Positions 52,658 to 61,484 of a DNA stretch of 64,000 nt are shown here, in pieces. Where the stretch lies: the NCBI GenBank assembly GCA_031402435.1, contig JANNSJ010000038.1:1-64000 (forward strand), read 5' to 3'. The DNA is from UBA11986 sp031402435 (GTDB lineage: Bacteria > Bacteroidota > Ignavibacteria > UBA10030 > UBA6906). The notes beneath the pieces are model-generated. The model was not told the DNA's origin. It worked only from the letters and a program-made list of their open reading frames with translations, and searched no databases. The stretch's first letter is position 1. The number at the start of each line of letters is the position of its first letter. The translations under genes were made by a program, and so were the position numbers.

Positions 52658-53320
52658 TCAACGCGACGCCTTTCTCGCGCTCCATCTCCCGTGCCAGTAG
52701 CAAAGCGGACCAAGGATAAAGTAGATCATGCCGGGCAAACCGAACGCAAGTCCAAGTTTGAACGAAGCAAGGACGATGGACACCACCCCGACGAACGCAA
52801 GAATCAGGTAATGCCGAAAGTAGAACCGTCCCTCAGTTGCCTGCTGAACCGTCAGTTCCAGCATTTCTCGTTGACCGGATGCATGGCGGTACATGAATGC
52901 GATGCAAAAGAAGATGGCGGCAAACCCACTGCTATACAGGATAAACAACAGCGAGAGATCGTTTAGCGAATGCACTCCCGCTTCTCCTCCATCAAGATGC
53001 AGCACGCCGCTGACCAGACTCCTTGTAACAAACTTCAGAGGGTACACATAAAAGAGGATCACAAACAGCAAAAGAGAGTTCCACAAAACGATCATCGAGT
53101 CGGCGAGTTGGAACCGCCGGAAAAAGTGGTAATGAACGGTCCAGATCATGATCAACGCCAGAAAACCCAATGCGAATGCATAGAACCCGTGCAAGTCGCG
53201 GATGAGGTCTGCAAACGACTCGGGCACTTCGAGCGAAACAACAAGCAGTGTCGCAGAGAAGGCAAACACTGCGTCACTGAATGCTTCAAGCCGCGTGACA
53301 TGGTTTGTGTGCGTGCTCAT
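52658..53320 (-). CDS. TMEM175-family ion channel-like protein
   Basis: The 220-residue membrane protein has six hydrophobic segments. The first carries RLEAFSDAVFAFSATLLVV, the RxxxFSD motif that lines the pore in bacterial TMEM175 (DUF1211) potassium channels. The second part follows with FLALIMIWTVHYHFFRRF. Only one six-helix repeat is present, as is usual for bacteria. The start overlaps the stop of the small gene at 53317-53589, so they may be co-transcribed. Confidence 0.85.
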   Translation of the reverse strand: MSTHTNHVTRLEAFSDAVFAFSATLLVVSLEVPESFADLIRDLHGFYAFALGFLALIMIWTVHYHFFRRFQLADSMIVLWNSLLLFVILFYVYPLKFVTRSLVSGVLHLDGGEAGVHSLNDLSLLFILYSSGFAAIFFCIAFMYRHASGQREMLELTVQQATEGRFYFRHYLILAFVGVVSIVLASFKLGLAFGLPGMIYFILGPLCYWHGRWSARKASR

Positions 53321-53589
53321 GGTACTCCGGGTCGTTTGAACCCGCGGTACGTATCGAACCGCGAATCGTAGAAGATGATATTAAACTGGCTGTCCCGCAG
53401 CGTGCCACCGGAGGGATACAGGTAGAACTCACTCACTGTGTCCGTAACTTTGTTGACGGGCTTGCCTGCTTCGGTGTAGAATTTCAGTGTGTAGTACCCG
53501 ATCGTGTAGGGAGCTGTCTTGAGTTGCTCAAGAAGGTTTGGATCAGTGAAGAGAAAAACATCGGTGTCCACGTCACCCCATCCGCTCAA
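53317..53589 (-). CDS. Small unknown protein between AKR and TMEM175 genes
   Basis: The 90-residue frame fits neatly between two operon partners: its stop overlaps the TMEM175 start and its start overlaps the aldo/keto reductase stop by 17 bases. The sequence is strand-rich and aromatic (VFLFTDPNLLEQLKTAPYTIGYYTLKFY, SEFYLYPSGGTLRDSQFNIIFYD). No signal, membrane segment or known family is seen. The overlaps favour a real gene, but the absence of homology evidence keeps confidence modest. Confidence 0.55.
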   Translation of the reverse strand: MSGWGDVDTDVFLFTDPNLLEQLKTAPYTIGYYTLKFYTEAGKPVNKVTDTVSEFYLYPSGGTLRDSQFNIIFYDSRFDTYRGFKRPGVP

Positions 53590-54523
53590 TCACATCAGTG
53601 CCGACAACCTGATCTATGGCAATGATAGTCTCAGGCGTTAATTCGATACTGGATCCGATAATCGATTGCCTGATCTGCAGCCTGTTCTTCGCTCCGCAGA
53701 TCGCACCGGCAATCATCGGATTCTGTAGTATCCAGCCGAGTGCAAGCTGTATCAGGGACAGACCCTCCTGTGTGGCAATTGTCCGGAGCCGGTTCACGTT
53801 CTCAATGCTGTTGCGGTAGCGTTCCCCGCGAAAGCGCTTGTCTTCGATACGTAGATCGTCGAGGTCGAAGCTGGAATGCTTGTGTAAAACCCCTGCAAGA
53901 AGTCCACGACAGAACGGCTCACATGCAAGTATCGGAATCCGGGTTGCGCGGCAAAAGGGAATGAACTCCTGCGCGATGGACCGGTTGAGAATATTGTACG
54001 GTGTTTGCACGACATCAATTCGGCCGTGCTTCAATGCTTCGCGGAGAGTCTCGATATTCGACGTGCAATACCCGATGAATCTGATCTTCCCACGGCTCCG
54101 CAGTTCTTCCATCGCCTCAACGGTTTCACTGATCGGCGTTGCGGTATCATCACCGGGAATAAAATAGACGTCGATGCAGTCCCGTTGAAGCCTGCGCAGA
54201 CTTCCATCCACCTGGCGCAGGATGTTCGGCCTGTTGTTCAGAGACCAGAAGTGGCCGGTGCTGTCGATGCCGGAGCCAATCTTAGTGGCAATGGCGACCT
54301 TGTTGCCTTCCAAACGAAGCGCTTCGCCGAGTGTCTCTTCCGCCACTCCAGCCCCGTAGGCGGGCGATGTGTCGAACAGCGTGACGCCCCCTTCAAGCGC
54401 GGCCTGAAGGGTCTGGAGCGCCTCGAATTTACCGACGCGGCCAAAGTGACCGCCAAACGGAAGTCCGCCTAATCCGATACGAGAAATGGTAAGATTGGTT
54501 TTGCCGAGTGTAAGGGTTTGCAT
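53573..54523 (-). CDS. Aldo/keto reductase with an altered catalytic histidine
   Basis: The 316-residue protein has the AKR barrel: TLGKTNLTISRIGLGGLPFGG at the start, catalytic D and Y in LFDTSPAYGAG, and K in AIATKIG. The fourth catalytic residue is normally the His in a DLYxIH-type motif; here that segment reads DVYFIPGDD, with Pro in place of His. NADPH-binding residues at GAICGAKNRLQIRQS are conserved. Activity may therefore be weak or different. ATG 54523 begins at the normal family N-terminus; the frame is open to 54574. Confidence 0.83.
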   Translation of the reverse strand: MQTLTLGKTNLTISRIGLGGLPFGGHFGRVGKFEALQTLQAALEGGVTLFDTSPAYGAGVAEETLGEALRLEGNKVAIATKIGSGIDSTGHFWSLNNRPNILRQVDGSLRRLQRDCIDVYFIPGDDTATPISETVEAMEELRSRGKIRFIGYCTSNIETLREALKHGRIDVVQTPYNILNRSIAQEFIPFCRATRIPILACEPFCRGLLAGVLHKHSSFDLDDLRIEDKRFRGERYRNSIENVNRLRTIATQEGLSLIQLALGWILQNPMIAGAICGAKNRLQIRQSIIGSSIELTPETIIAIDQVVGTDVIERMG

Positions 54524-54598
54524 TTCCTTCTGTGATAACTTGCCACCAAGATACGAAGACTCCGAGAACAACACGGCCTGGAGGCTCTGCGGTTACAC

Positions 54599-55372
54599 TT
54601 ATGTTTTCCTATGCACCATGGACACCGTTGCCTGGTCTGTAGGAGTGACCAGCACCTCGCCGATGTTCACATGTGCGGGACGCATCGCGCAAAAGACAAC
54701 AATCTCGGCAACATCCTGCGGCCTCAACGGCGTCATTCCCGCGTACGTTTTCGATCCACGTTCCTTGTCGCCACGATAGCGCACCTCGCTGAATTCTGTT
54801 TCAACGAGCCCTGGATCGACGCTGCTTACCCGTACTCCTGTTCCGAGCAAGTCCATCTTCAGACTGCGGCTCAGGCCCGTAACAGCAAACTTCGAGGCGC
54901 TGTACACATTCCCCATCAGATACGTTTGATGTCCCGCGATGGATCCGATATTGATCACGTGCCCACTGTTTCGCCCGACCATGCCGGGAAGAACTGCGCG
55001 GGTCACATACATCAGTCCTTTCACATTCGTATTGATCATCTCTTCCCAGTCTTCCACATTGCCTTCGTGGAATTTTGCAAGTCCGCGTGCAAGTCCGGCG
55101 TTGTTCACAAGGATGTCAATGGTGTTCCATTCCGCGGGAAGTGAGGTGAAGGACTTCACGACCTCTGCGTTGTTGGTAACATCCAGTTGTGCAGTGTACG
55201 CCTTCACACCATGGTCACGGGTCAGTTGCAAAGCAAGATCATCAATGCGATCCTTGCGACGCGCCACCAACAGCAAGTTGCTTCCCTGTTTTGCGAATTC
55301 AACCGCGCACGCCTTGCCGATACCACTGCTGGCACCGGTAATGCAAACAAGTTTATTTCTTAAGGGTTCCAT
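54599..55372 (-). CDS. Short-chain dehydrogenase/reductase (YdfG-like)
   Basis: The 257-residue SDR has the NAD(P) motif TGASSGIGKACAVEF, DILVNNAGLARG, INIGSIAG with the catalytic Ser, and YSASKFAVTG with Tyr and Lys. The sequence is closest to YdfG-type enzymes that reduce 3-hydroxy acids or their semialdehydes, but the substrate cannot be fixed. It lies upstream of the aldo/keto reductase on the same strand with a gap of 75 bases. Confidence 0.87.
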   Translation of the reverse strand: MEPLRNKLVCITGASSGIGKACAVEFAKQGSNLLLVARRKDRIDDLALQLTRDHGVKAYTAQLDVTNNAEVVKSFTSLPAEWNTIDILVNNAGLARGLAKFHEGNVEDWEEMINTNVKGLMYVTRAVLPGMVGRNSGHVINIGSIAGHQTYLMGNVYSASKFAVTGLSRSLKMDLLGTGVRVSSVDPGLVETEFSEVRYRGDKERGSKTYAGMTPLRPQDVAEIVVFCAMRPAHVNIGEVLVTPTDQATVSMVHRKT

Positions 55373-55389
55373 TGCTTGACGTTAATGTA

Positions 55390-55417
55390 CACGCCACATG
55401 AATAATTCACAGGCGTG
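55390..55417. promoter_or_regulatory. Palindromic site upstream of the SDR gene
   Basis: CACGCC (55390-55395) and GGCGTG (55412-55417) flank an inner palindrome TGAAT-A-ATTCA (55399-55409). The site lies 18 bases upstream of the SDR start and could be an operator. A T-rich tract lies on the wrong side for a terminator of the upstream M49 gene. Confidence 0.3.
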
Positions 55418-55479
55418 AAAACAAAAAATGGGAAGAAGATGGGATCAAGTGATCCGACTCCGGAGATACATAAGCGTTC

Positions 55480-57126
55480 TCAGTGTCCGAGGGGAAACAC
55501 CGGCTCGATATCGACCGGAACATCGCCGAGACGGTTCAGGACTTTGTTCATCACCGGACGAATGCCCGCGAACTTGTCCAGCAACGCCTTTGCCTTCTCA
55601 TAACTTCCTTCAGCCTGGATCGTCATGATTTCGCCGGTAAGTTTGCGGACCGCAGGCTTGATCTTGTCGAAGTCGACGTAGAATGCACCAAAAGTTGGAT
55701 GATAATGGAACGCTCCTTCATCCATCAGGTAATTGAATTGCAAGGCCATCCCTCTACCATGTGCTTCCTTTACCCCGAACCGGATGGTGCGAAAGACGCT
55801 CGCGAGAAACGTGATGTACATCCGGCGCTCCGTGGACTTGTCCACGATTCCCTTGTCAACGAGATATTGCAGCGCGAACAATCCGGAAATGTCGGCCTTT
55901 GCTTCTTCCAATGCCGAGCTGAGATCTTTCATAGCCTGACGCACTGTGGTTTCCTTCCCGTCTACTATGATGTTATGCGGGCCGAGACCGTGCATGAGTT
56001 CATGTGCGAGGATGTGTGTGAAGAATGGTTCAAACGCGACAGACTTCTGCTGATCGGGAATGACGGCAACTTTGGCAATAGGTGTCAGTACATGTTTGAA
56101 TTTTGCCTCTTGCACATTCTTGAGCATCACTCTCTTGCTCCCCTTTTCCTCCGTCACCTTCTCGTCGTTCGGGAGGTTGAATGCCGCCGTCTGTACTCCT
56201 GCACGGGCTTCTCCGCCGATCATCACTTCATCCACCACACGGATCGGCGCAAGTGAACCGAGCTTCGGGTTGCGATACTTGGGATCGATGGGAAGATTAT
56301 CCTCAATCTCCTGCAAGTAGCCTGAGTACTTCTCAAGATTCTTGGTTTCCTTGTCATTGCGGAGACAGATGTATGACTCAAATGCCGCCTTATAGTTGAA
56401 CAGCTCATCCATGTACACCTCGTATGGGCCGATGGTCGGCTCAATCGGACTATCGAGATCCATCCACGCAACGTCGCTGTCATAGTAGTCGTTGCTGATA
56501 AATGCATCTGCACGCTTTGTCAGAAATGACTTGAGCGAGGCATTCTCCGTTAATGCCGCGGCTTCATGCAGAAGTTTCGCTGCAGGCTGGAGAAACTCCT
56601 TGTATTCCTCATCGTACGGTACCAGCATGAGTTTCTTGTTGTTATCGCGTCTGATGGTATGGAAGAAACCGGTTGCCTTCTTCTGATCTTGTTCAGAGAG
56701 GGTCTTAACCCACTCATTGAACTCATCCTTTGTCATGTCATCGGGATAGTAGTTCGCGTGTGGTGGACGTGGCATGGGCACACCCTTGATGAATGCTTCA
56801 TCGTGGTCGATTTTCGACCACGGTGCACTGTTGATGTTGTAGTAGTGGAGACGCTCCCTGCCCGCTTTCGTTTTATCCGATTCGAGTTTCTTGCGTAACG
56901 CTTCGTTACCGATCCATATCTGTCGCGTGTATATCTTGTCCATAAGCTTTGACGCTTCGACGAGCTTTGCCAACGCTTTTTTGTCTCCGGCAGAGAGCTT
57001 GGAAACATCCCCTTTGATTTCAGTCCGGGCAAACCGCTTGATCTTTGCTCCAAGACTCATGGATTCATCGGCGTTGGCGCTTGTTGTCATAATGAGCATG
57101 GCGATTGTGAGAATGAATATCTTCAT
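55480..57126 (-). CDS. Exported M49-like (DPP III-type) zinc peptidase
   Basis: The 548-residue protein has a signal peptide (IFILTIAMLIMTTSANA). The zinc site is HILAHELMHGLGPHN: HExxH, where M49 enzymes carry HExxxH (HELLGH), followed by the second zinc ligand region in LEEAKADISGLFAL, like M49's EECRAD/E. The length is shorter than eukaryotic DPP III. Annotation in related genomes is usually M49 peptidase or Zn-dependent hydrolase. ATG 57126 starts at the signal; a longer frame from 57231 is less likely. Substrate unknown. Confidence 0.78.
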   Translation of the reverse strand: MKIFILTIAMLIMTTSANADESMSLGAKIKRFARTEIKGDVSKLSAGDKKALAKLVEASKLMDKIYTRQIWIGNEALRKKLESDKTKAGRERLHYYNINSAPWSKIDHDEAFIKGVPMPRPPHANYYPDDMTKDEFNEWVKTLSEQDQKKATGFFHTIRRDNNKKLMLVPYDEEYKEFLQPAAKLLHEAAALTENASLKSFLTKRADAFISNDYYDSDVAWMDLDSPIEPTIGPYEVYMDELFNYKAAFESYICLRNDKETKNLEKYSGYLQEIEDNLPIDPKYRNPKLGSLAPIRVVDEVMIGGEARAGVQTAAFNLPNDEKVTEEKGSKRVMLKNVQEAKFKHVLTPIAKVAVIPDQQKSVAFEPFFTHILAHELMHGLGPHNIIVDGKETTVRQAMKDLSSALEEAKADISGLFALQYLVDKGIVDKSTERRMYITFLASVFRTIRFGVKEAHGRGMALQFNYLMDEGAFHYHPTFGAFYVDFDKIKPAVRKLTGEIMTIQAEGSYEKAKALLDKFAGIRPVMNKVLNRLGDVPVDIEPVFPLGH

Positions 57127-57220
57127 GATATTTCCGCTGAAAGTGAAGAGTGGTAAGAGTGAAGTCGAATAAAGATAGCGCGAAGTTAGAAGAAGGTCAA
57201 GGGGTGAACTGACAAACACA

Positions 57221-57244
57221 AACGGGGACATTGCTGTCCCCGTT
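57221..57244 (-). terminator. Terminator of the RhlE-like helicase gene
   Basis: AACGGGGAC (57221-57229) pairs perfectly with GTCCCCGTT (57236-57244). On the minus strand the stem is followed by a T-rich TGTGTTTGTC. It lies 30 bases after the helicase stop. Confidence 0.8.
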
Positions 57245-57273
57245 GATGAAATGACTCAGGTAACTACGCCACG

Positions 57274-58686
57274 TTAGCGCTGATCATTACGCCAGGCTTT
57301 GGACGGACGCTTTCCATCCTTACGGTCTTTCGAGGAAAGCAGTTTCTTCCAATCGAACGACCCTGTTGCCGGGCGTGAAGGACCGCCGCCAGCGTCTGTC
57401 GAGAAGGACTCGAACTTTGGCGTGGGTGTCCTCTTTCTTCCTGGAGTGACTTCGAATCTCCGCTTCGGTGCAGGGCGTCTGTTGCGTTGCATACCGCCCC
57501 GGTCCGCCGCCGGGCGTTCCGAAGACACATGGAGTCCAGCCTGCCTCGGGGGTGGCGTGAAGCCTGGATACTTCTGCAACTCAAAGCGTCTGCTGATGAA
57601 GCGCTCAATGCCTCTTACGTGCCGTTCTTCGTCGCGGGATACAAATGTTATCGCTGTGCCCTTTGCTTCGGCGCGGCCCGTGCGACCGATGCGGTGGATA
57701 TAATCCTCGGCGTAGGGTGGCGTGTCGAAATTAATCACATGCGAGATGCCGTCCACGTCGATGCCACGGGCGGCAATGTCTGTAGCAACCAGCACTCTGA
57801 ACTGCCCGCGCTTGAACCCGTCCAATGCACGTTGTCGCTGTGCCTGTGTACGGTTTGAATGGATGGCGGTCGCTTTCGTACCATTGCGTTCGAGGCGTTT
57901 CGTAATTTTATCCGCGCCGTGCTTGGTGCGCGAGAACACGAGGACGCTTTGCATCTGTTCCTTTTCAATAACATGGAACAAGAGATCAATTTTCGCTTCC
58001 TGGTGTACGGAATAGAAATGCTGGCTGATGGTCTCCGCAGGATTGCGGCGTTTGCCGACTTCAAAGTACTGTGGATCCTTCTGGATGGTACGGGTCAACG
58101 CCTTGATGTCATCCGATATCGTGGCGGAGAACAGAAGCGTCTGCCTGGCAGCAGGAAGACGGCCAATAATCTTCTTGACATCGTTGATGAATCCCATATC
58201 CAGCATCCGATCGGCTTCGTCAAGCACGAGCACTTCAACCTTCGAGAGGTCGATGCTTCGACGCTCAATGTGGTCGAGCAATCTGCCCGGCGTTGCAATC
58301 ACGATATCGACGCCACGACGGAGGTGCCGTAGCTGGTTCTCCATACTGACGCCGCCGTACACGGAGACGGACCGGAGATTCATGAAGCGGCCGTAGTTTT
58401 TCACCGCGTCCTCGACCTGCTGGGCAAGCTCACGGGTTGGCGTAACAACAAGTCCACGCACATGGCGTGCTGATTTATGAGCGTCCATTTCCTTTGAGAA
58501 ACGGTGCAGCATCGGCAGTACAAACGCGGCAGTCTTGCCTGTTCCCGTCTGTGCACACCCGATAATGTCTTTCCCCGCAAGCGCTACAGGAATTGCAGCT
58601 TCTTGAATAGGGGTTGGTGCAGTATATCCCGCTGTGAGAATGCCCTGCATGAGTTGGTCTGATAGACCAAGTTTGGAAAATCCCAT
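57274..58686 (-). CDS. DEAD-box RNA helicase (RhlE-like)
   Basis: The 470-residue helicase has the Q motif GYTAPTPIQEAAIP, Walker A AQTGTGKTAAFVLP, the PTRELAQQ, DEAD (VLVLDEADRMLDMGF), SAT and HRIGRTGRAEAKG motifs, and ARGIDVDGISHVINFD. A basic, glycine-poor tail (RRPAPKRRFEVTPGRKRTP) follows the helicase core and could bind RNA. The tail and core fit the RhlE group. AAGGAT precedes ATG 58686. The gene has a very long upstream region. Confidence 0.9.
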   Translation of the reverse strand: MGFSKLGLSDQLMQGILTAGYTAPTPIQEAAIPVALAGKDIIGCAQTGTGKTAAFVLPMLHRFSKEMDAHKSARHVRGLVVTPTRELAQQVEDAVKNYGRFMNLRSVSVYGGVSMENQLRHLRRGVDIVIATPGRLLDHIERRSIDLSKVEVLVLDEADRMLDMGFINDVKKIIGRLPAARQTLLFSATISDDIKALTRTIQKDPQYFEVGKRRNPAETISQHFYSVHQEAKIDLLFHVIEKEQMQSVLVFSRTKHGADKITKRLERNGTKATAIHSNRTQAQRQRALDGFKRGQFRVLVATDIAARGIDVDGISHVINFDTPPYAEDYIHRIGRTGRAEAKGTAITFVSRDEERHVRGIERFISRRFELQKYPGFTPPPRQAGLHVSSERPAADRGGMQRNRRPAPKRRFEVTPGRKRTPTPKFESFSTDAGGGPSRPATGSFDWKKLLSSKDRKDGKRPSKAWRNDQR

Positions 58687-59318
58687 CTGGTAAATCCTTT
58701 GATGAATTGGAAAATGTAGTGCCCCCGCACATGATCATACGATCAATCGGGGGTAGCTGCCAAAAGCTGAAACGCGCTTGCAATCGAACGAGAGGCAAAG
58801 TCGTCAGTTGGACTGAGTGGGGTGGTTACCCGTGGATACTTCGAACTGAGGGAACGAAGTCCTTCCCAACAAAAACTTAGCTTAACATCATCGGAGAGCG
58901 AGTCTCAAATGTCCGCTTCCGATACTGTGTGTTCTAACTCTTTGTTGGAACGGCACTTCTCACCGGTTGCGGTATGCATTGCCCTGCTGTAACTTTCAGG
59001 GCCGGTCCCGAACCTGTCGGGACTGCTGTTTTGCAGTGGTTATAAGATAACATTTTGGCGGAGAATTCCTAATCCCGTGCCGTTGAACAGAGACAAGACC
59101 ACCTATCCTATCACAACACAGATCAGACTTTGTCAACAGCACACTTCTGACCCGACATCAATGTTGCAACCTCGCTGATGGTGTGCCGTATATCAGTCAT
59201 GCAGGTTCGCATGTAGTCCGGTCTCACCAACCATCCTCGGCTACTCTCCATCCAAATTCCCGTAGGTATCACTGCCGGCTTTTGTCGTTGCGTTCTCATA
59301 ACATAGGGAGGAGTTGTC
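58687..59318. promoter_or_regulatory. 632-base divergent region, possible long helicase leader
   Basis: No gene is convincing here. It separates the minus-strand helicase gene from the plus-strand DUF5916 gene. A perfect hairpin GTCCCGA/TCGGGAC lies at 59005-59023, and a strong ribosome-binding site AGGGAGGAG precedes the right-hand gene. If the helicase promoter lies near the right side, its leader would exceed 300 bases, which recalls autoregulated helicase and cold-response leaders in other bacteria (inference). Confidence 0.35.
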
Positions 59319-61331
59319 ATGGTCTGCGCCAAAGGATGGGTTGCTGTCTTCACGTTGTTGTTCATTATTGATATTACCGGGGTGAAAGGACAAGGCAGTC
59401 TCCCGATCATCGACGGCAAGATGGAACCCGGAGAGTGGGACGGAGCAAAGACGCTTTCAGATTTCTACACCGTCGTTCCGAAAACCGGACATCGCCATGA
59501 AGACAGTACCATTGCGTACGTCAAGCAGTCCTCCGATGCGCTCTACTTCGGATTCAAGTTCTATCCTCGCAGCAAAGTCATCCGCCAATCGTTGATCCGT
59601 GACCAGAGCTCCGACGAAGAGAATGAATTCTTCATCGTGTTGGATCTGGAAAACAAGAACGAGAACGGTTACATCTTCATCTTCAACTTCATTAACAACC
59701 AACGGGATATGGCTGTGTACAATCAACGCAATCTCACGTTTGAGTGGGATTGGGTCTGGCAATGCAAGTCCGTGGTGTACAAGGAGCCGACGTCTAATGA
59801 GCCCGGCTACATCGAAACCGAGGTGCGCATACCCGTGGACAAGCTCCAGAACAAGAACCGACAGCAAATCGGCATTGACCTGACACTGTTCGCGTACAAA
59901 CCGGATGGCTCATCGTACTTCTATGCGCTCACACCCGAGAGCGAAATCCTGACGGTCGCAAGCACCTACAAGCTGGATATCGAACCATTCGAAGAAAGTT
60001 TCACCCCAGATGTCTCAGCGATCCCCTTTGTTGTCGCACAGAAAACGCAGAGCACAGCAACCACCGGCGCGTTTGGCGGCGACCTCAATTTTTCACTCGA
60101 TAAACATAAACTGAAGGGAACAATCAACACGGACGAATCAACGCTCGAAGCCGACCCGTTTCAATTCTCTCTGTACGGACAATCCATCTTCCTGCAGGAA
60201 AAGCGTCCGTTCCTGAGCAAAGACCTTGACATCTACCGGATGCCGATCAACATTTTCTATACACGCGCCATCCAGGATATTCAATGGGGCGCCAACTATA
60301 CATTCCGCAGCAATGATGTAAAGGCGGGGCTCGTATCCGTGGAAGACGAACTCGACTCCGACGGCGATGGCAAAACCGAGCGGCGACGTCTTACCGTTGC
60401 GCGTTCGACATGGCAAGGCGGCGCTCTCAACCTTGGAACAACATTGTTGTATGGAAGAAACATCAACACCAAGGCGATTGAACGCGCCGTCAGTCTGGAC
60501 AGCCGCATCGAACTGCCGCTCGGCTTCCGCTTTCAACCACAGTGGATTACCAACACCAATGGCAGTGCCTACCAGGTGCAGCTTTCCAGGCCGCGGAACT
60601 GGGCGGGCGGATTCTACGGAGGCGCGCTGTATCGCAAGTTCGGTTATGGCTTCGACGTCTCCACTCTCTTCAACAACTATGGCACCGAGTATCATGAACG
60701 GGATGTTGAGATCGGCTTCCGCAGCGTGAGTAACCGCCAGTTGTTCTCGCAGATTGAGCTCGATGCCGAATACTACAAGGCGTCAACGCTTGCGACCGGG
60801 TTCATCTACCAGGAATACGGCGCTCTGTATGTCTCCAATCTGTTGCTGGAGAATATTCAACTCGCGCATCGCATTGAAGTGAACCGGCCTGAAGAACAAA
60901 CCGCGGCAGGCATCATCACACACAAGAATACACTGCAAGACCACAGCGTAAAGCTGATTCTCGGCGCTCAGGCGATCACGTTCGGATACAACTTCGGGCC
61001 GTACTATGGCACATACCTGAAGAACCCGTACGCGAACGCGCGCCTGATTCTGTGGGACCGGCTTGCGTGGGACATTACACTGAACCAACGCAGTTACGCT
61101 GATGTGCATCAAACAATCGTACGCGTGAAGCTCGACGTCCGGGTGATGGAGCGGCTCTACTTCCGCTCGTTTGTACAAAAGGATAACTACGGGAATCTCG
61201 GCCTCTGGAACACGTTGCTACAATACGAGTTCTTCGCCGGCAGCAGCGTGTATCTCGTGCTGAACCAGGAGGGGGATCGTTTCCAGAACAGCGGGAAGTT
61301 TTTTAAGGTGGGGTATGAGGTAAACCTCTAG
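59319..61331 (+). CDS. DUF5916 outer-membrane-like protein with CBM9-like N-domain
   Basis: The 670-residue protein has a signal peptide (AVFTLLFIIDITGVKG). Residues about 27-210 are a CBM9-like beta-sandwich (IIDGKMEPGEWDGAKTLSDF, then DSTIAYVKQSSDALYFGF). Residues about 210-670 match DUF5916, with alternating strands typical of an outer-membrane barrel; QEKRPFLSKDLDIY is a recognisable DUF5916 segment, and the C-terminus FFKVGYEVNL fits an outer-membrane insertion strand. The role is unknown. AGGGAGGAG supports ATG 59319. Confidence 0.82.
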   Translation: MVCAKGWVAVFTLLFIIDITGVKGQGSLPIIDGKMEPGEWDGAKTLSDFYTVVPKTGHRHEDSTIAYVKQSSDALYFGFKFYPRSKVIRQSLIRDQSSDEENEFFIVLDLENKNENGYIFIFNFINNQRDMAVYNQRNLTFEWDWVWQCKSVVYKEPTSNEPGYIETEVRIPVDKLQNKNRQQIGIDLTLFAYKPDGSSYFYALTPESEILTVASTYKLDIEPFEESFTPDVSAIPFVVAQKTQSTATTGAFGGDLNFSLDKHKLKGTINTDESTLEADPFQFSLYGQSIFLQEKRPFLSKDLDIYRMPINIFYTRAIQDIQWGANYTFRSNDVKAGLVSVEDELDSDGDGKTERRRLTVARSTWQGGALNLGTTLLYGRNINTKAIERAVSLDSRIELPLGFRFQPQWITNTNGSAYQVQLSRPRNWAGGFYGGALYRKFGYGFDVSTLFNNYGTEYHERDVEIGFRSVSNRQLFSQIELDAEYYKASTLATGFIYQEYGALYVSNLLLENIQLAHRIEVNRPEEQTAAGIITHKNTLQDHSVKLILGAQAITFGYNFGPYYGTYLKNPYANARLILWDRLAWDITLNQRSYADVHQTIVRVKLDVRVMERLYFRSFVQKDNYGNLGLWNTLLQYEFFAGSSVYLVLNQEGDRFQNSGKFFKVGYEVNL

Positions 61332-61351
61332 CGGCACCCCAAAGGAAAGGA

Positions 61352-61410
61352 GGGCATCAAGATCGAACAACAACGAGGTTCCCAATACACCGAGAGCCTC
61401 GCTTGCGTTT
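61352..61410 (+). repeat. Repeated terminator-like element, copy 1
   Basis: The segment GGGCATCAAGATCGAACAAC.. with CGAGG (61374-61378) and CCTCG (61397-61401) forms a hairpin just after the DUF5916 gene, followed by GCGTTTTC. It matches a second copy at 62983-63040 over nearly its whole length. It probably terminates the DUF5916 transcript. Confidence 0.6.
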
Positions 61411-61484
61411 TCATCCCGTAATGCATTACACAAGGTATTCTATGAATCAACATCACCCAAGCGATCGAAGAATTGAAACCATGC

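Noticed and set aside
52655..53371. Plus-strand frames over the TMEM175 gene
   Set aside because: They are shadows of a well-recognised minus-strand membrane protein.
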